From Dictyophora rubrovolvata (Eukaryota; Basidiomycota; Agaricomycetes; Phallales; Phallaceae): a DNA stretch of 64,000 bases. A model generated the notes under the pieces. It did no database searches. It was not told where the DNA came from and saw nothing but the letters and a program-made list of their open reading frames with translations. The DNA lies in contig CP114119.1 of assembly GCA_029959195.1 (NCBI GenBank), positions 372,001 through 436,000 of the forward strand, given 5' to 3'. Shown here piece by piece: positions 9,977 to 20,334 of the stretch; within the stretch, counting starts at the first letter, position 1; the number at the start of each line of letters is the position of its first letter. A program made the position numbers and the translations under genes.

Positions 9977-11866
9977 TTATATGAATGTAATTCTTTTCAT
10001 CAGTTTCATCAGTTGTTGACAATGCGTTTGGGAATAGGGATCGGGTGGACTGATGTGAAGGCCTCCAATACACATTAGGACATTTCTACGGTGTCGCCAG
10101 TTCTGCAAATCCAACGCATTTGAATTTGAGGCATTACCGTAAGAAAAAGTAATTAATTTCTTTTGAATGAAGCTAAGAGAGTGCATTGGTCAGCGATCTG
10201 ATTGGCACGTTCGGCGAATAACTTCTGTATGTGTACTCACGCATCTCCAAGAGTCCATATTTGCATGTCCTGACCACCAAGGGCACCAATGCAGTCCGAA
10301 GAACCCGGGTTAAGTTGTCCTAGGTTGAATCTAAAGAATAATGATTCATGTTAGACAGAGAGTTTGGTGTTAATAACAAATGGAATCACAGGTCAGGATC
10401 AATGCTCCATTGCTTTCCTCCCCAATCAAACGAGATATTAGGACGGGAAGCACATGAGTAAGACCAAAGGTGAGCGACTGGATCAATTTCTTTAGAACCA
10501 GGAATTTTCCCATACACTTTCGCGACATCGTCTAAGGGACCGTAAACAAAAGTCGTTCCGCTTATTTAATTTAAGTTAGAAAAAAATCCGCAAACAGCCT
10601 GAGGGTGATGGTACATACGTGTCAACGATAGTCGTAATCCCTGAAAGAACTTTTTCTGAGTTCACATTGACAGAACCATTTCCCAAGCTCTACTCGATAA
10701 AAGGAGAAACGACGGAGTGATATTCAATTTCTTCGGTTGTTAACGACTTATTCAAACCTCCGATGAAAAGGGAAGAATCGCCTTCCTCGCTGAGTATGAA
10801 GGAGAAGGAGTTGTCGAAGATTACTCCTTGCGCGAAGGCGTTGTTGACAAAGGGAACACTACCTGGTACAGACGATAAGTTAGGGGGTCTCATCCCCATA
10901 ATACTAAATTGCATAAATAGGTAAACCTTGCTGGAAAAAAATGAGGCACATACCCATCAAATGTGGCGTGAATAAACGTGTTGGATAACATGTCAGCGCC
11001 GCAGAGGAATTGATCATGAGCTATGACCCCCGCGACAACAACTAAAGGAAAAAATTACGGTTTCAAACATGTTATTTTCGAACGAACCTTTTTCACGGCA
11101 TACCTGTGTCTTTGAAAATCGGTCCCGAGGTTGTTGAGCCATCCGCGTAAGCGAGATGGAGCTCACCACCCTGGGGACTGGACGTTGAAGACATATTAGG
11201 GTCATATGTGGCTTTCCCAGTGCAAGCTGTCGAATTGCAGGAAGTAGATGGAATCCATAAGTCAGAAGAGCCAGCTAGTAATAGTAACCGGCTGTCAAGC
11301 CACTTGTAATGGAATAGTAAAAAAACGACATACTGTCAAAGTCAATTAAGAACCGTTGTTCCGGAGTACCGATAGTTATAACTCCTGCCCAGTCCGCGTT
11401 CGAGTCTTCAGCAGTCAAAGATTCGGTTTGACGACGGTGCAAGTCACTGTCAGCGACAGTTGTGTCATGTTGGACACCCTCAGCCTGAGGCTGAACCTTT
11501 GATTATAATGAATTAGACATCTCAATTTTCGATACTCGTGGTAAATTTGGATGAAATTTACCTTGCCTGCAATATTGCGTTCAAAAATCCGCTTGTTGCT
11601 CGTTTCCTATTAGATACATATCAGCATCGTTAAAATGAGTATTGTAAAGACAAAGCTTCATACGCGATTGCCCTGCGAGTACGTCTTTCGTGTCTGTCGA
11701 AATCGAAAGTACCATCTTCTCTCTTCAAAGAGCGTCGATTGATCAAGTCAATACTGATACCTTCACCACTTCTCTTGGGTGGCGAATGAGGACCAGTGGT
11801 AGTAGGACTAGCAGCCACGAAAAGAGACAACGTTAAGGCGACAAATAAAGCCGATTTGGGGAACAT
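9977..11866 (-). CDS. Secreted A1-family aspartic protease, copy 1 (altered C-terminus)
   Basis: Pepsin-type endopeptidase. The N-terminus MFPKSALFVALTLSLFVAAS is a signal peptide, followed by a basic-residue-rich propeptide. Multiple short introns interrupt the gene. The first catalytic motif DTGS is rebuilt across an intron near 11270-11335 and the second DTGT across an intron near 10560-10620; both aspartates are retained. Against the copy at 36321-38127, this copy lacks 4 bp in the last exon, so the conserved final IGFAEL strand is replaced by an unrelated frame that runs to a stop at 9977. That strand packs into the pepsin core in the family, so folding may be impaired. It is either a recent pseudogene or an enzyme with a new tail. 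Confidence 0.8.
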
Positions 11867-14800
11867 TGTCTTGTAGTCTCAGGGTAAGTTAAGACACGAC
11901 CATATCAGCAGCACACCGTGGTCTTGTTTATACTGAAGAAGACCGTCAATGGGAAGGGTCGCTTCACAGTCTCAAGGTCAAACATGTCCTTTTGCTGTTT
12001 TAGGCGAGACCGTCGGTGACATAGCCTGGGAGAGTGTAGCCGTTGGCTCATCAGATCAAAATCAATGAAAATACAATATAAAAAAAAAGTAAAAACGGGT
12101 AATCACCTTCCGTACTGTAAACATGACGGGGGGGGTTTGTAAGTTACGACTGAATAAAGCCTGGCTTTTTGAAAAAAGTCTAGATTAACGCCAGAAACAT
12201 GAATTTCAAATAGTGCAGAGCTACCAGCCTTGAATCGGGCTGTGTGCATGTAATCACCGACGTGCCTGGGCTCGAACAGGCTCGAACTTGGTGGCTTGAC
12301 TCAGGCTGTACATCCATCATACCCGCGTTCAGCCGAATACAATATGCTCAACTATTGCAGTAACGAATAGTGAAAGGAATCGCCGATGTGTAACCGCCGT
12401 GTAAGCGAGAGCGGTTAATAAGTACATTCACTTTATCGAGATAGATTCGTGATATAATCGTCATCGCATTATCTTTTGTGTTGTGCTGAAATCGACTCTG
12501 GTGATAATATTAAGTTTGGCAGAAGGCTAAAAACGGAACATAATCAATTGACATCTCGTACGGTCACGGTGTTTGCATTCGGACGGCGTAATTCCTGTAC
12601 TATTAATACCAGTTGACCGGGACCGTTGGCCGAAAACCTGTGTGCCGTGAACATAAACATAGTGTTACTGTAGCATCAATGACAAGCTTGAACATTAAGA
12701 GCTCCCAGACTCAAGTTTCTTTCCTTCTATGGAAGAATTTGTATCAATCTCGTGTTACCAAGCTGGAAGTTTACCATATATATGTACAAGACTGACGAAC
12801 GTATTAATCGGTAAGCCGGACTTGGTTTCCAGGGTCGAAAGAAATAGCATCGTAGTCGATACAAAAGGATCACAGACGAGACGTTATGGTGCGGTTCGGT
12901 ATTGTCTTAATGGGAAACATTGTCCGATGACGGCTTTCTCTAACATCGTATCTGATATTATCCGATTTGACAAGACCGGTAGGCCCCCTCAGGCTGTGAT
13001 AGAACCTCAAACCGCATGAACATTCTTCAAAGCAGATTGTTCAATACGGTACAGCTGCTCTCTGTTCATAAAAAGGAGTATTTCCATCAGAAGAAGTTTC
13101 AAAGGAGGACGAGACGCGTTTACTTACATATCTCAGTGTTTATGAGTATAGAAGACGTAACTGGATTTCTGATTCTGGCGGTCGCAGTCAAGACTCTAGA
13201 GTCAAGCAACTTGTTGTGACATATTGTCACAGGGTAAAAAAAGCTCCAACCGGCGACTTAGTACAGTGTGCTCCCTCCGTTAGAATAATTGCATTCAACG
13301 GTTCTTGTCACGACTTCACCTAACTTTTGAGTATCTATTCGTCTCATCCCACAACCAATCTCCAACGCGCACGTCGACTTTGCGATTTTACAGATCGACA
13401 GCGTACGTTTATACCTTACCTTGCCCTCAGATTCATAAACGGTGTAACTTGATTACAGGACAAGCTGAAGCTGTAAAGCTACACCGGCCGTAAAAGCTTT
13501 TTGTGGCACCCACGATGTACGGTCGACGTCAGTGGCAGCACCGGGGCGACTTGGAGGTCACTTTACATTTTCAGTCTGCAATTCTCATACAGTTCTAAAC
13601 TCATTATTCCAGTACGAAAACAAGAAGATTTTTAACGCTAAAAGTACCTCCTACCTATCGAACAACAGATCTCTTGCCGATTTGATATATAGCAGTGACC
13701 GCAGTGCTCCAGCCATTTTTACAAAAATCTCCCCAAAGCCTCTACTTGCGAATGTAAAAATAGACCTAAATTTGATGGCATTGCGACCACAAATGAGTTT
13801 ATAATCGAGTTGGAGGGAGGAAAAGAGTCTTATGGTGGTGTTTTTCACGCTTGAATCATAGGTACTGGTTGAAGGCAGTCCTATTCTCTAACTTGCCAAC
13901 ACGTCCTCAAGAGTCTCGCTTAACCGTCAGTCGAGAGGCTTTTCAGCAGAGGAAACCGCCAGTCAGGTTGACTATAAAGAAACCGAGTTTGATCAAAAAA
14001 AAGATGCATAGTAACAATGAACGATACTTGCGGTCCAAAACTGTGCTCCGAGTGTTAAAACCCAAACGAATATCTGGTTCGACGCTCAACGTCATCAGCC
14101 GCCGAGCGAATTTGTTTTGGAACAGAAGATCTTTGAAATTCAGCTCGCATTCAAGCCACATTTGATTACCCTGGACCTGTTTCATAGTCCTAACTTGAAT
14201 TATACTAGAAATAGTTGATAGCGGTGAATTCATTAGGGTGTTCTGGAAACATTAAAAGTCAGTGTGATATATCTCATCTATATCGCCCAACAATTACGTC
14301 TTCAACTTTCTCTTCCGCGTGATATTATGTTCCCTGGAAAAAGCCCTGAGCAATAGGGATGTAGTGCAATCACGCGATTCTACCAACTATCAGGGGTATG
14401 TTTCCATTAGATGATATGATGAGATGATACCAGTCACGTTATGGAAGCTATACCGCGCGGAACTATTGTCATCTCAAAAGGCTAGCTGGAGCAAATATTT
14501 CAGTTTTGCAGACGAGGAACAAATAACCTGAGTCGAGCGAGGAAACTCCTTGAACACAGTAGGGTGTAATATCCACATTTTGTAGGAAATGGCGAAAAAA
14601 GACATCCGATTTGGACAGGGTGTTCGATTCGCGGCCTAGACGAACTTGTGTCAGACCTCTCAGAATGCAGAGAGAATTTACTATGTAGTGTCTGACAAGC
14701 AGCCTCATCAACCCAATAGTATCTTGTAAAGTGTTGACATCATGTGGGGTAGAGTCTTAGAGAGATGGCCAGTAGACTCACTGACTGGCAATGCCCAGGG

Positions 14801-15371
14801 TTCGGAGTCGGATTAGAGTCGAACCTGTTTTTGAAGGGTCAGCTGAAAGGCCCGTTCTCCCAATTTTTGGTAGCTTGAAGCTGTATATAGCACGACATCA
14901 CCAGGTATGAATCTAGGTTCAAATTATTGTGAGACTGAGTGGAAATGAGGGCTGTTATTCTTTAATGAATTTCTTGCTCACGGGAGAAACGGCCCACAAC
15001 TTGAATAAAGCAGTGAAAGAACTATATAGCGCAAGTACGCTCAGAATGTGAATCTACGGTGTTGAATTTTGATCCTCGTACCATGGATTAAAAATTATTC
15101 TTGCTATTCTTGCTGGTTAACATTTTTCAAGTCAGAACGATGTAAAGTTGAAAAAACAAAACAGAAGAAAGTAGTACCCGGAGGAAAGCGAAAAAGAGTG
15201 ATGTAAGCAAATGCATGGTGTGACTCGTTGACGCGTTGACTGGTGAACTATAGTGACTGCGGAGCTCCACACGGTGCCCCGTACTACAGCATGCCAACAT
15301 CCATATCAATAACACCCCTACACACACTTTCGTTCCTCCTACCACTTGATTGAGGCCTAAAGGTATACGTC
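11867..15371. other. Non-coding DNA: rest of the left arm, then spacer
   Basis: Positions 11867-13665 are the inner part of the inverted-duplication arm; near 13300-13660 it pairs with what reads as an F-box-like remnant on the other arm. A palindrome of the form TGTGAC-N5-GTCACA lies at 13215-13231. From 13700 to 15371 I find only short frames without domain signal. Confidence 0.5.
13215..13231. repeat. TGTGAC-N5-GTCACA palindrome, copy 1
   Basis: A 6-bp perfect inverted repeat around a 5-bp spacer. The same palindrome occurs at 34910-34926 (other arm) and 40661-40677 (upstream of a dioxygenase gene). Its function is unknown. Confidence 0.6.
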
Positions 15372-15575
15372 TGTTGGTATCGGAGTCGCCGGCTAACAGT
15401 CAAATTAATATTGCGTCGTCGGCGACGACGCATTAGTTAAGTCTTAGTAAAATATTATAAATCCCGGTAGTTAGTTTTTACCTTTTTCATATTTATAATT
15501 TTGTATATAAAGCTCTATATTTCGAGCACTAAATAACAAGTTCTATCTAAACCATAACCGCTAGTTGCGACAACA
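15372..15575. mobile_element. Possible solo LTR relic
   Basis: About 204 bp bounded by TGTTG and CAACA, the usual TG...CA termini of retrotransposon LTRs, with a TATA-like TATATAAAGC motif inside and a near-perfect palindrome (GCGTCGTC-GGC-GACGACGC) at about 15414-15432. No clear 5-bp target duplication and no internal retroelement genes are seen. Treated as a fossil of uncertain family and age. Confidence 0.25.
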
Positions 15576-16014
15576 TCAATTTTGCAGGGTGTCAAAACCC
15601 TTACAAGACACGCACAGCCTACAGGGCCGGAAGTGTCGATGAACCCTCAGAAATACGATATGCCTGAATAGTTTTATTTCTTTGATTGCAGTTCAATTAT
15701 TCATTCGAATGACTACGTCTACGACCTCTTAGTAGGCTCCGAAATTGTCATGTTCCCACAGACTGGGACATGTTTGATGTCAGAATCAATCGCCGAACGT
15801 CACATCATCAGAACAGGTCTGTGTAAGCAGGTCTGTGTACGCAGGTCTTTAAGTTGAATCTCAAAGATAGGGCTATCTGTTCAAAATGTATTTAAACCAC
15901 TTCCAAACAGCCTATCTCCTCACTCATTCAAACTTCAGCCAGCGCTCGCACTCATTCTCCTCCCTCAAGCTTTTTGATTTCTCGCACCACAAATTCCAAA
16001 CCGTAAACGTCAAC

Positions 16015-16314
16015 ATGCAAGTCAGATCCGCTTTCTTTGTTACTCTTTTTTCGATTCTCTTGCTGTTTGTTGTAGCTTCCCCCAGTACGACGAATCTTAC
16101 GAGTTTTGGATTTGCTATGCCCTTTCTCAATGAATTTAAAAATTGGTTTACAGTTCTGGAGATCAATGGTGAGCTACCCAACATGTGGCCTGCAAGAATA
16201 TTCCCACGAAGTGTACCGCGCTACCTTCAGTGGCCGCTCGCTGCAAAGTTTTCGCGGCGCCTGGCTGTGTTCGTGTCGAAAAATGTAGTTGTATTGAAGG
16301 ATACATCATGCTGA
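16015..16314 (+). CDS. Small secreted protein candidate, cysteine-rich in an alternate frame
   Basis: The frame opening MQVRSAFFVTLFSILLLFVVAS is a strong signal peptide. The continuing frame reaches a stop at 16314 but carries few cysteines. An overlapping frame at about 16185-16310 encodes seven cysteines in some 35 residues (CKNIPTKC ... CKVF ... CVRVEKCSC), which looks much more like a secreted cysteine-rich protein. A short intron around 16146-16195 could join the signal exon to it, but I could not settle the splice. It lies about 170 bp left of the transposon tip. No family was recognised. Confidence 0.45.
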   Translation: MQVRSAFFVTLFSILLLFVVASPSTTNLTSFGFAMPFLNEFKNWFTVLEINGELPNMWPARIFPRSVPRYLQWPLAAKFSRRLAVFVSKNVVVLKDTSC

Positions 16315-16482
16315 ATTTGTTTGAGCGTATATCAGATGATCATAAGTGGTTTATCTTGAATATTGGTTTTGGCTACTGATTTTTAACGCAGCCTTTCCCC
16401 CAGTATATTCGTAAGCGCTCACTGGCAGTTCAATGTCATTTTTAAATTGGCTTAATATCACATATGTATACTGTTTAGTAAT

Positions 16483-16692
16483 AGGGGATGTCAGAGTAGG
16501 TCGTTTCAAGGCTGTTTCGCTGTCTGTTTCGCTGCCTGTTTCGAGATGTCGGGAATACCTCAGGAATACCACTTATCCCGTTTTAACTCTGAACACCCCC
16601 GCTGCCCGTCCGTTTCAACGACCGTTTCATGCGCCGTTTCACCAATGCATTGTACAGTTACTTATGGTGTACATTTCTGGTCAGCTCCAATT
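16483..16692 (+). repeat. Left terminal inverted repeat and subterminal motif array
   Basis: The 49-bp tip is followed by repeated copies of a GTTTC-type motif (CGTTTCAAGGC, CTGTTTCGCTG, CCGTTTCA and others) up to about 16645, then the 35-bp block (GGTGTACATTTCTGG core) that recurs inverted at the other end. Arrays of short subterminal motifs are typical transposase-binding sites in large DNA transposons; binding here is inferred. Confidence 0.8.
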
Positions 16693-16911
16693 TTGTGCCA
16701 GCCGATGACCGGCACAGGGTCTGGAGTATCCAGGATAGTTACCTATCACATCTGGTAGATCACACTGTATTTGTAGTTTAAAGTTTATGTATTTCCGTTG
16801 GCGCTATAGCCTAGTTAACTACCCTTGCATGTGAGTGGTTGTCTAACTGATGTGTGCCGCTAGTTCGATCACTTCCTTTCTATCTAGCTCCCTGATCTCC
16901 TTGGGCTCCTT

Positions 16912-18300
16912 TTGGAGCTTCCAACTTCCGAAGGCCAGCATGCCTATAATGTCTACCAGAACACTAAGACCCAAGCTAAGCGAAAGCTATATGACACTCG
17001 CCGGCATTTTGTAAGCTATTCCTGCTCTTTAATGTGGTTTCTGACTATTTGGTTTCTGACTATTTTTCAGTGTAGGGGCTTAGGTCTGGGCAAGGCCCCT
17101 GTAGATACTGCAACAATGTGTTCGGAACTCGGAATTGAAGTTTGGGTGTGTGAGCGAATAAATAAGCCATGCATCAAACGCGGTGTTTTTTTGCACGACC
17201 CAGGTCTGGAATATTTAGAAGCTGATGTCAGGAGCCGTGCACCTCCAAAATATACAACTGTCGGGAATAGCCCAAATTGGCTCCGAATTCCTGCTGAGAA
17301 GAGTGCTATTATCCAGAACCAAGAAGGTGAGTAAGCTGCTATTGCAAATTAATACAGTACTCAGCTTTTATTAGGTTCAATCCAGCTGGTGGTATTGCGC
17401 AACCTTTGTAGCAATACCGACATCCTTAAGTCAGTGAATTCTACAATTGATGAGGCTGTATATGACCGTAACAATGTCCGAGTAAGCAGTTACTATTATA
17501 TTTATCACTTATTTTTGAGAATATTACAGCCTCAGCATCCAGGCTCTTTAATTCAGGCTGGCTATAATGCTGGCTCACGAGATCCTCCAAGGTTTTTTGG
17601 ACTTGTCAATAACCTTCGGAATAAAGTAAAAAAACTGCCAGATGATGTTAGGAGAGATAAAGACTTAGATATTATTGGTGCCTTTTCACTCTTTTGGCAT
17701 CTTGTTCGTGCGCATGCTCCAGCTGAAATTATCCAGCATATTGAGGTGAAGTTAGAAGAGTTGGGAATGCCAGAGATGGCTGGGAAAGACAGTGAAGGTA
17801 TATCTGTTATTTTTTATTCCTGCCAGCTATATCTTTATTTCAGGTACATCTGGATATCAAATCACTGTAGCTGGTCAGGACTATATATTTCCCTTCGTTC
17901 ATCGGGCACCATCTGAGGGATATCTTGCTAAGGGATATATCTCGTAAGTCTAATTGTAAATTTATTTACTTTGGCTGAAGAATTTATCAGTTCAACACAT
18001 ACTGATCGTTGCTGGGCAGACTTTGCTTTTGCCTGGCAAACTGGCCACACTCAACTCACAAGCAAGCTACCAACTGGAGGTAACTTCGTAGATGTGACAC
18101 TTCAAATTATTGTTGATTCTAGTCCTGATACACTTTTAATTTTTGAACCCGAATATCTTCATGGTACTACAATATCAGTACCTGAGATTTCTCGACATGG
18201 ACTAGTTATAGCTTTTTCAACTCGTATCAAAGAAGCTTATGACCTTGCTGTAGAGAAACATAGGGCTGGTGAATCTCCACTCCTTTATCCATATAATTAG
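16912..18300 (+). CDS. TET-like 2OG-Fe(II) dioxygenase encoded by the transposon
   Basis: Exons can be set at about 16912-17010, 17071-17326, 17375-17481, 17530-17797, 17844-17943 and 17991-18300; introns are 46-60 nt and every junction keeps the frame. The protein contains a CTM-like N-terminal segment (MCSELGIEVWVCERINKPC), a PQHPGSLIQAGYNAG block, and a C-terminal double-stranded beta-helix. The likely Fe(II) ligands are the HTD in STHTDRC (17998-18006) and the His in PEYLHGTT; a downstream RHG may bind 2-oxoglutarate. By family (TET/JBP-like fungal oxygenases) the substrate would be a methylated pyrimidine in nucleic acid, but that is inference. No in-frame ATG precedes the first exon after an upstream stop, so the true start probably lies in an unseen exon. 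The stop is 19 bp from that of the convergent transposase. Confidence 0.75.
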
Positions 18301-18319
18301 TTCTATGTAATATAATATA

Positions 18320-20200
18320 TTAGTTATCTTCATCATCAGTAAAAGAAGCAATGAGACGACTTTGTTCTGTCGTTTCTGAGATATCATCATCAGTTTCATC
18401 CAGATAAGCCAACCCAAAATCTAGCTCTGTATCACTATCACTATCCAAGTTTGCCACACCTTCGTTCCTGTCTCTGTTCCTATTCCTACTTCTGTTTTCA
18501 TTCACATTCTCGTTCACATTCTCATTCCCATTTTCGTTCCCGTTCCCGTTATCGAATAAATCATCGTACATAGGAATAGATCGCATACGAACTACTTCAC
18601 CATTGTATACAGTTTCTGACTGCATGGCTAGAGTGATACCGGGTAATAAGGCCATTTTGGAATCTTCTGGCTCATATGAAAGCAGTGGAAGAGGAAGTGC
18701 GAATTGTAAGTTGATAAAAGACTCGGACATTCCAGTAAATATTTGCCAAAAATTGGATATTGATATAAGTTCGTAATTTTGACGATGGAATAATTGATCA
18801 GCATGTAAGGCAAATTCAGATGGAACTAACGATTGGACTGGATGATCAGGTGGGGCCCAAAGTTGGGCAGCTCTATTAATAAGATTATCGGAAACAGTAA
18901 CCTATTAAAGCTAGTTGAAAATTTTAAGAAATATAATATAAAAATATTCCCACCTGAAAATCCATCGAATTATCATAATTCTGAGGCTCATAGAAGATTA
19001 AATCTGGAATGCCATGGGGGAGGACTTTATTGGGATCTTTCCGACGTTTGGATTGGTTTCTTTGATCTCGGTAAATATTGAGCTCAGCTTGCAACTATGG
19101 AATTATAAGCGATCACCAAAGTAATCTAGGTTAATAAATAATTTGCCTTTGTTTCAGATTTCATAGTATTACTCACGTTTGTAAGTCATTGAGTGGATTA
19201 TACATATCTTGATTCAAACCATAGTCTAGAGCATCCTCAAACCCTGGACTCCAGTGCCGACGAATCTGACTCCACTGGATCTCAGCTTTGATATTTGTCT
19301 TTTTAGGTTTGAAGTGATGCTGTAGAGTGCCTTCTAAAGTAGGATTGAGTATCTGTCGTAAGGTAGTTTGGGCATTTGCGATACCAAAGTTTTCTGTTCC
19401 TCCATCACTTTGAGTAAGAAGAGGTACAGCTTTAAAAATATTAGAAATTGTGGGCCAAGTAGAATTAAAAAGCAACCTACCCTGTAACTCGCGTACTACC
19501 TCTAAATAGTAGTTGCAAATCAACCGTGGGTTTTTATTAGTCCACCATATCTTGGCCCAAAGTAATCGCCTACTAAAGACTTCAGTTCCTAAATGCAACC
19601 ATAGTCCAAATCGCTTCCATTTATCATGCTGATCGACTGCCCATATATAATTAACTCCAGCTGCCAGAAAAGTCTGCCACTTGAATCGTCGCATTTTTCG
19701 TTCTTTTACTAATTCAGGTGCATAATTGTGAAACCACTCCCGAATTTGTTCTCTAATGAATTTGGTCATAAAAACTATTTGTAAGGGAGAAGCTAAAGAC
19801 AAGCCTGGGTATACGAATATTTTTTTCAACACGAATGTGATCCTTGAGAGCTCTGATACCAATGTATGGATATCGTACAAGAATACTCTGAATAATATCA
19901 TTGAGTTCACCATTATTTATCATTTTTCTTGTTTGTTTAGCTGAAAATAAACCCCACTCTTTTCGTCGGTGACGATAGGTTTCTATACTATGGAGAGTTA
20001 TAGCCTAGTATCTCAGAATAAAAGTATAGCAGCTCTATCTGATTGTATAGTTAATGTCTTTGATCTTGTCCTTAATATAACGAACACCCTCTTTATCGCT
20101 TAATCCCAATTTCCATACATAAATAAGATGTTGCTGTAAGATATTATCAGGAACTGGTAAAAGAGATTAGTAAAACTTCGCTACAGTAGGTATTTTCCTT
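18320..20200 (-). CDS. Integrase-fold DDE transposase of the transposon
   Basis: Minus-strand exon chain. The N-terminal part has a helical segment (VPDNILQQHLIYVWKLG), then SIETYRHRRKEWGL and LVRYPYIGIRALKDH, which read as DNA-binding helices. The catalytic core has the first Asp in WAVDQHDKWKRFG, the second in LLTQSDGGTENFG and the Glu in KAEIQWSQIRRHW, matching the DDE triad of integrase-like cores. After a short intron come LQAELNIYRDQRN and KVLPHGIPDLIF. The tail has an Asn/Glu/Arg repeat region and an acidic end. Short introns lie near 19075-19170, 19440-19480 and 19780-19830. All triad residues are present and I see no obvious break. The start Met is not resolved. It probably cuts and pastes the element in trans at the inverted repeats. 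Confidence 0.75.
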
Positions 20201-20334
20201 ACCAGTGTTATGCTGATTTCATTGTTGTGGTATTGAAACAAGTATTATAATGGAGATAGAAATCCTCGGCCAATATTGACTGAACTACAATCGTTGACAC
20301 CTGTCTCTCACAGTATCATCCCTCTTAGATCACT
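20201..20334. promoter_or_regulatory. Putative shared promoter between transposase and kinase
   Basis: The transposase and the kinase diverge from this short gap. It is the only non-coding space upstream of both, so it should hold both promoters. No specific box was identified. Confidence 0.3.

Larger units (their letters stand above)
9830..13665 (+). repeat. Left arm of an inverted segmental duplication
   Basis: This segment corresponds in reverse complement to about 34455-38360. Matches can be followed through the protease gene, its promoter, and about 1.8 kb of upstream non-coding DNA, including blocks around 12010-12110, 12240-12440, 12840-12900, 13370-13390 and 13540-13660. Identity is highest around the protease promoter and first exon and lower (with indels) in the upstream DNA. 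The arms are separated by about 20.8 kb that includes the transposon. Confidence 0.85.

Noticed and set aside
12613-13500. Several short plus-strand frames
   Set aside because: They lie in the inverted-duplication arm and are not kept open in the partner arm, so they are not conserved as coding.
14600-14850. Possible tRNA-like segments (GTTCGATTC and GAGTCGAACC)
   Set aside because: No cloverleaf with acceptor and anticodon stems could be formed around them.
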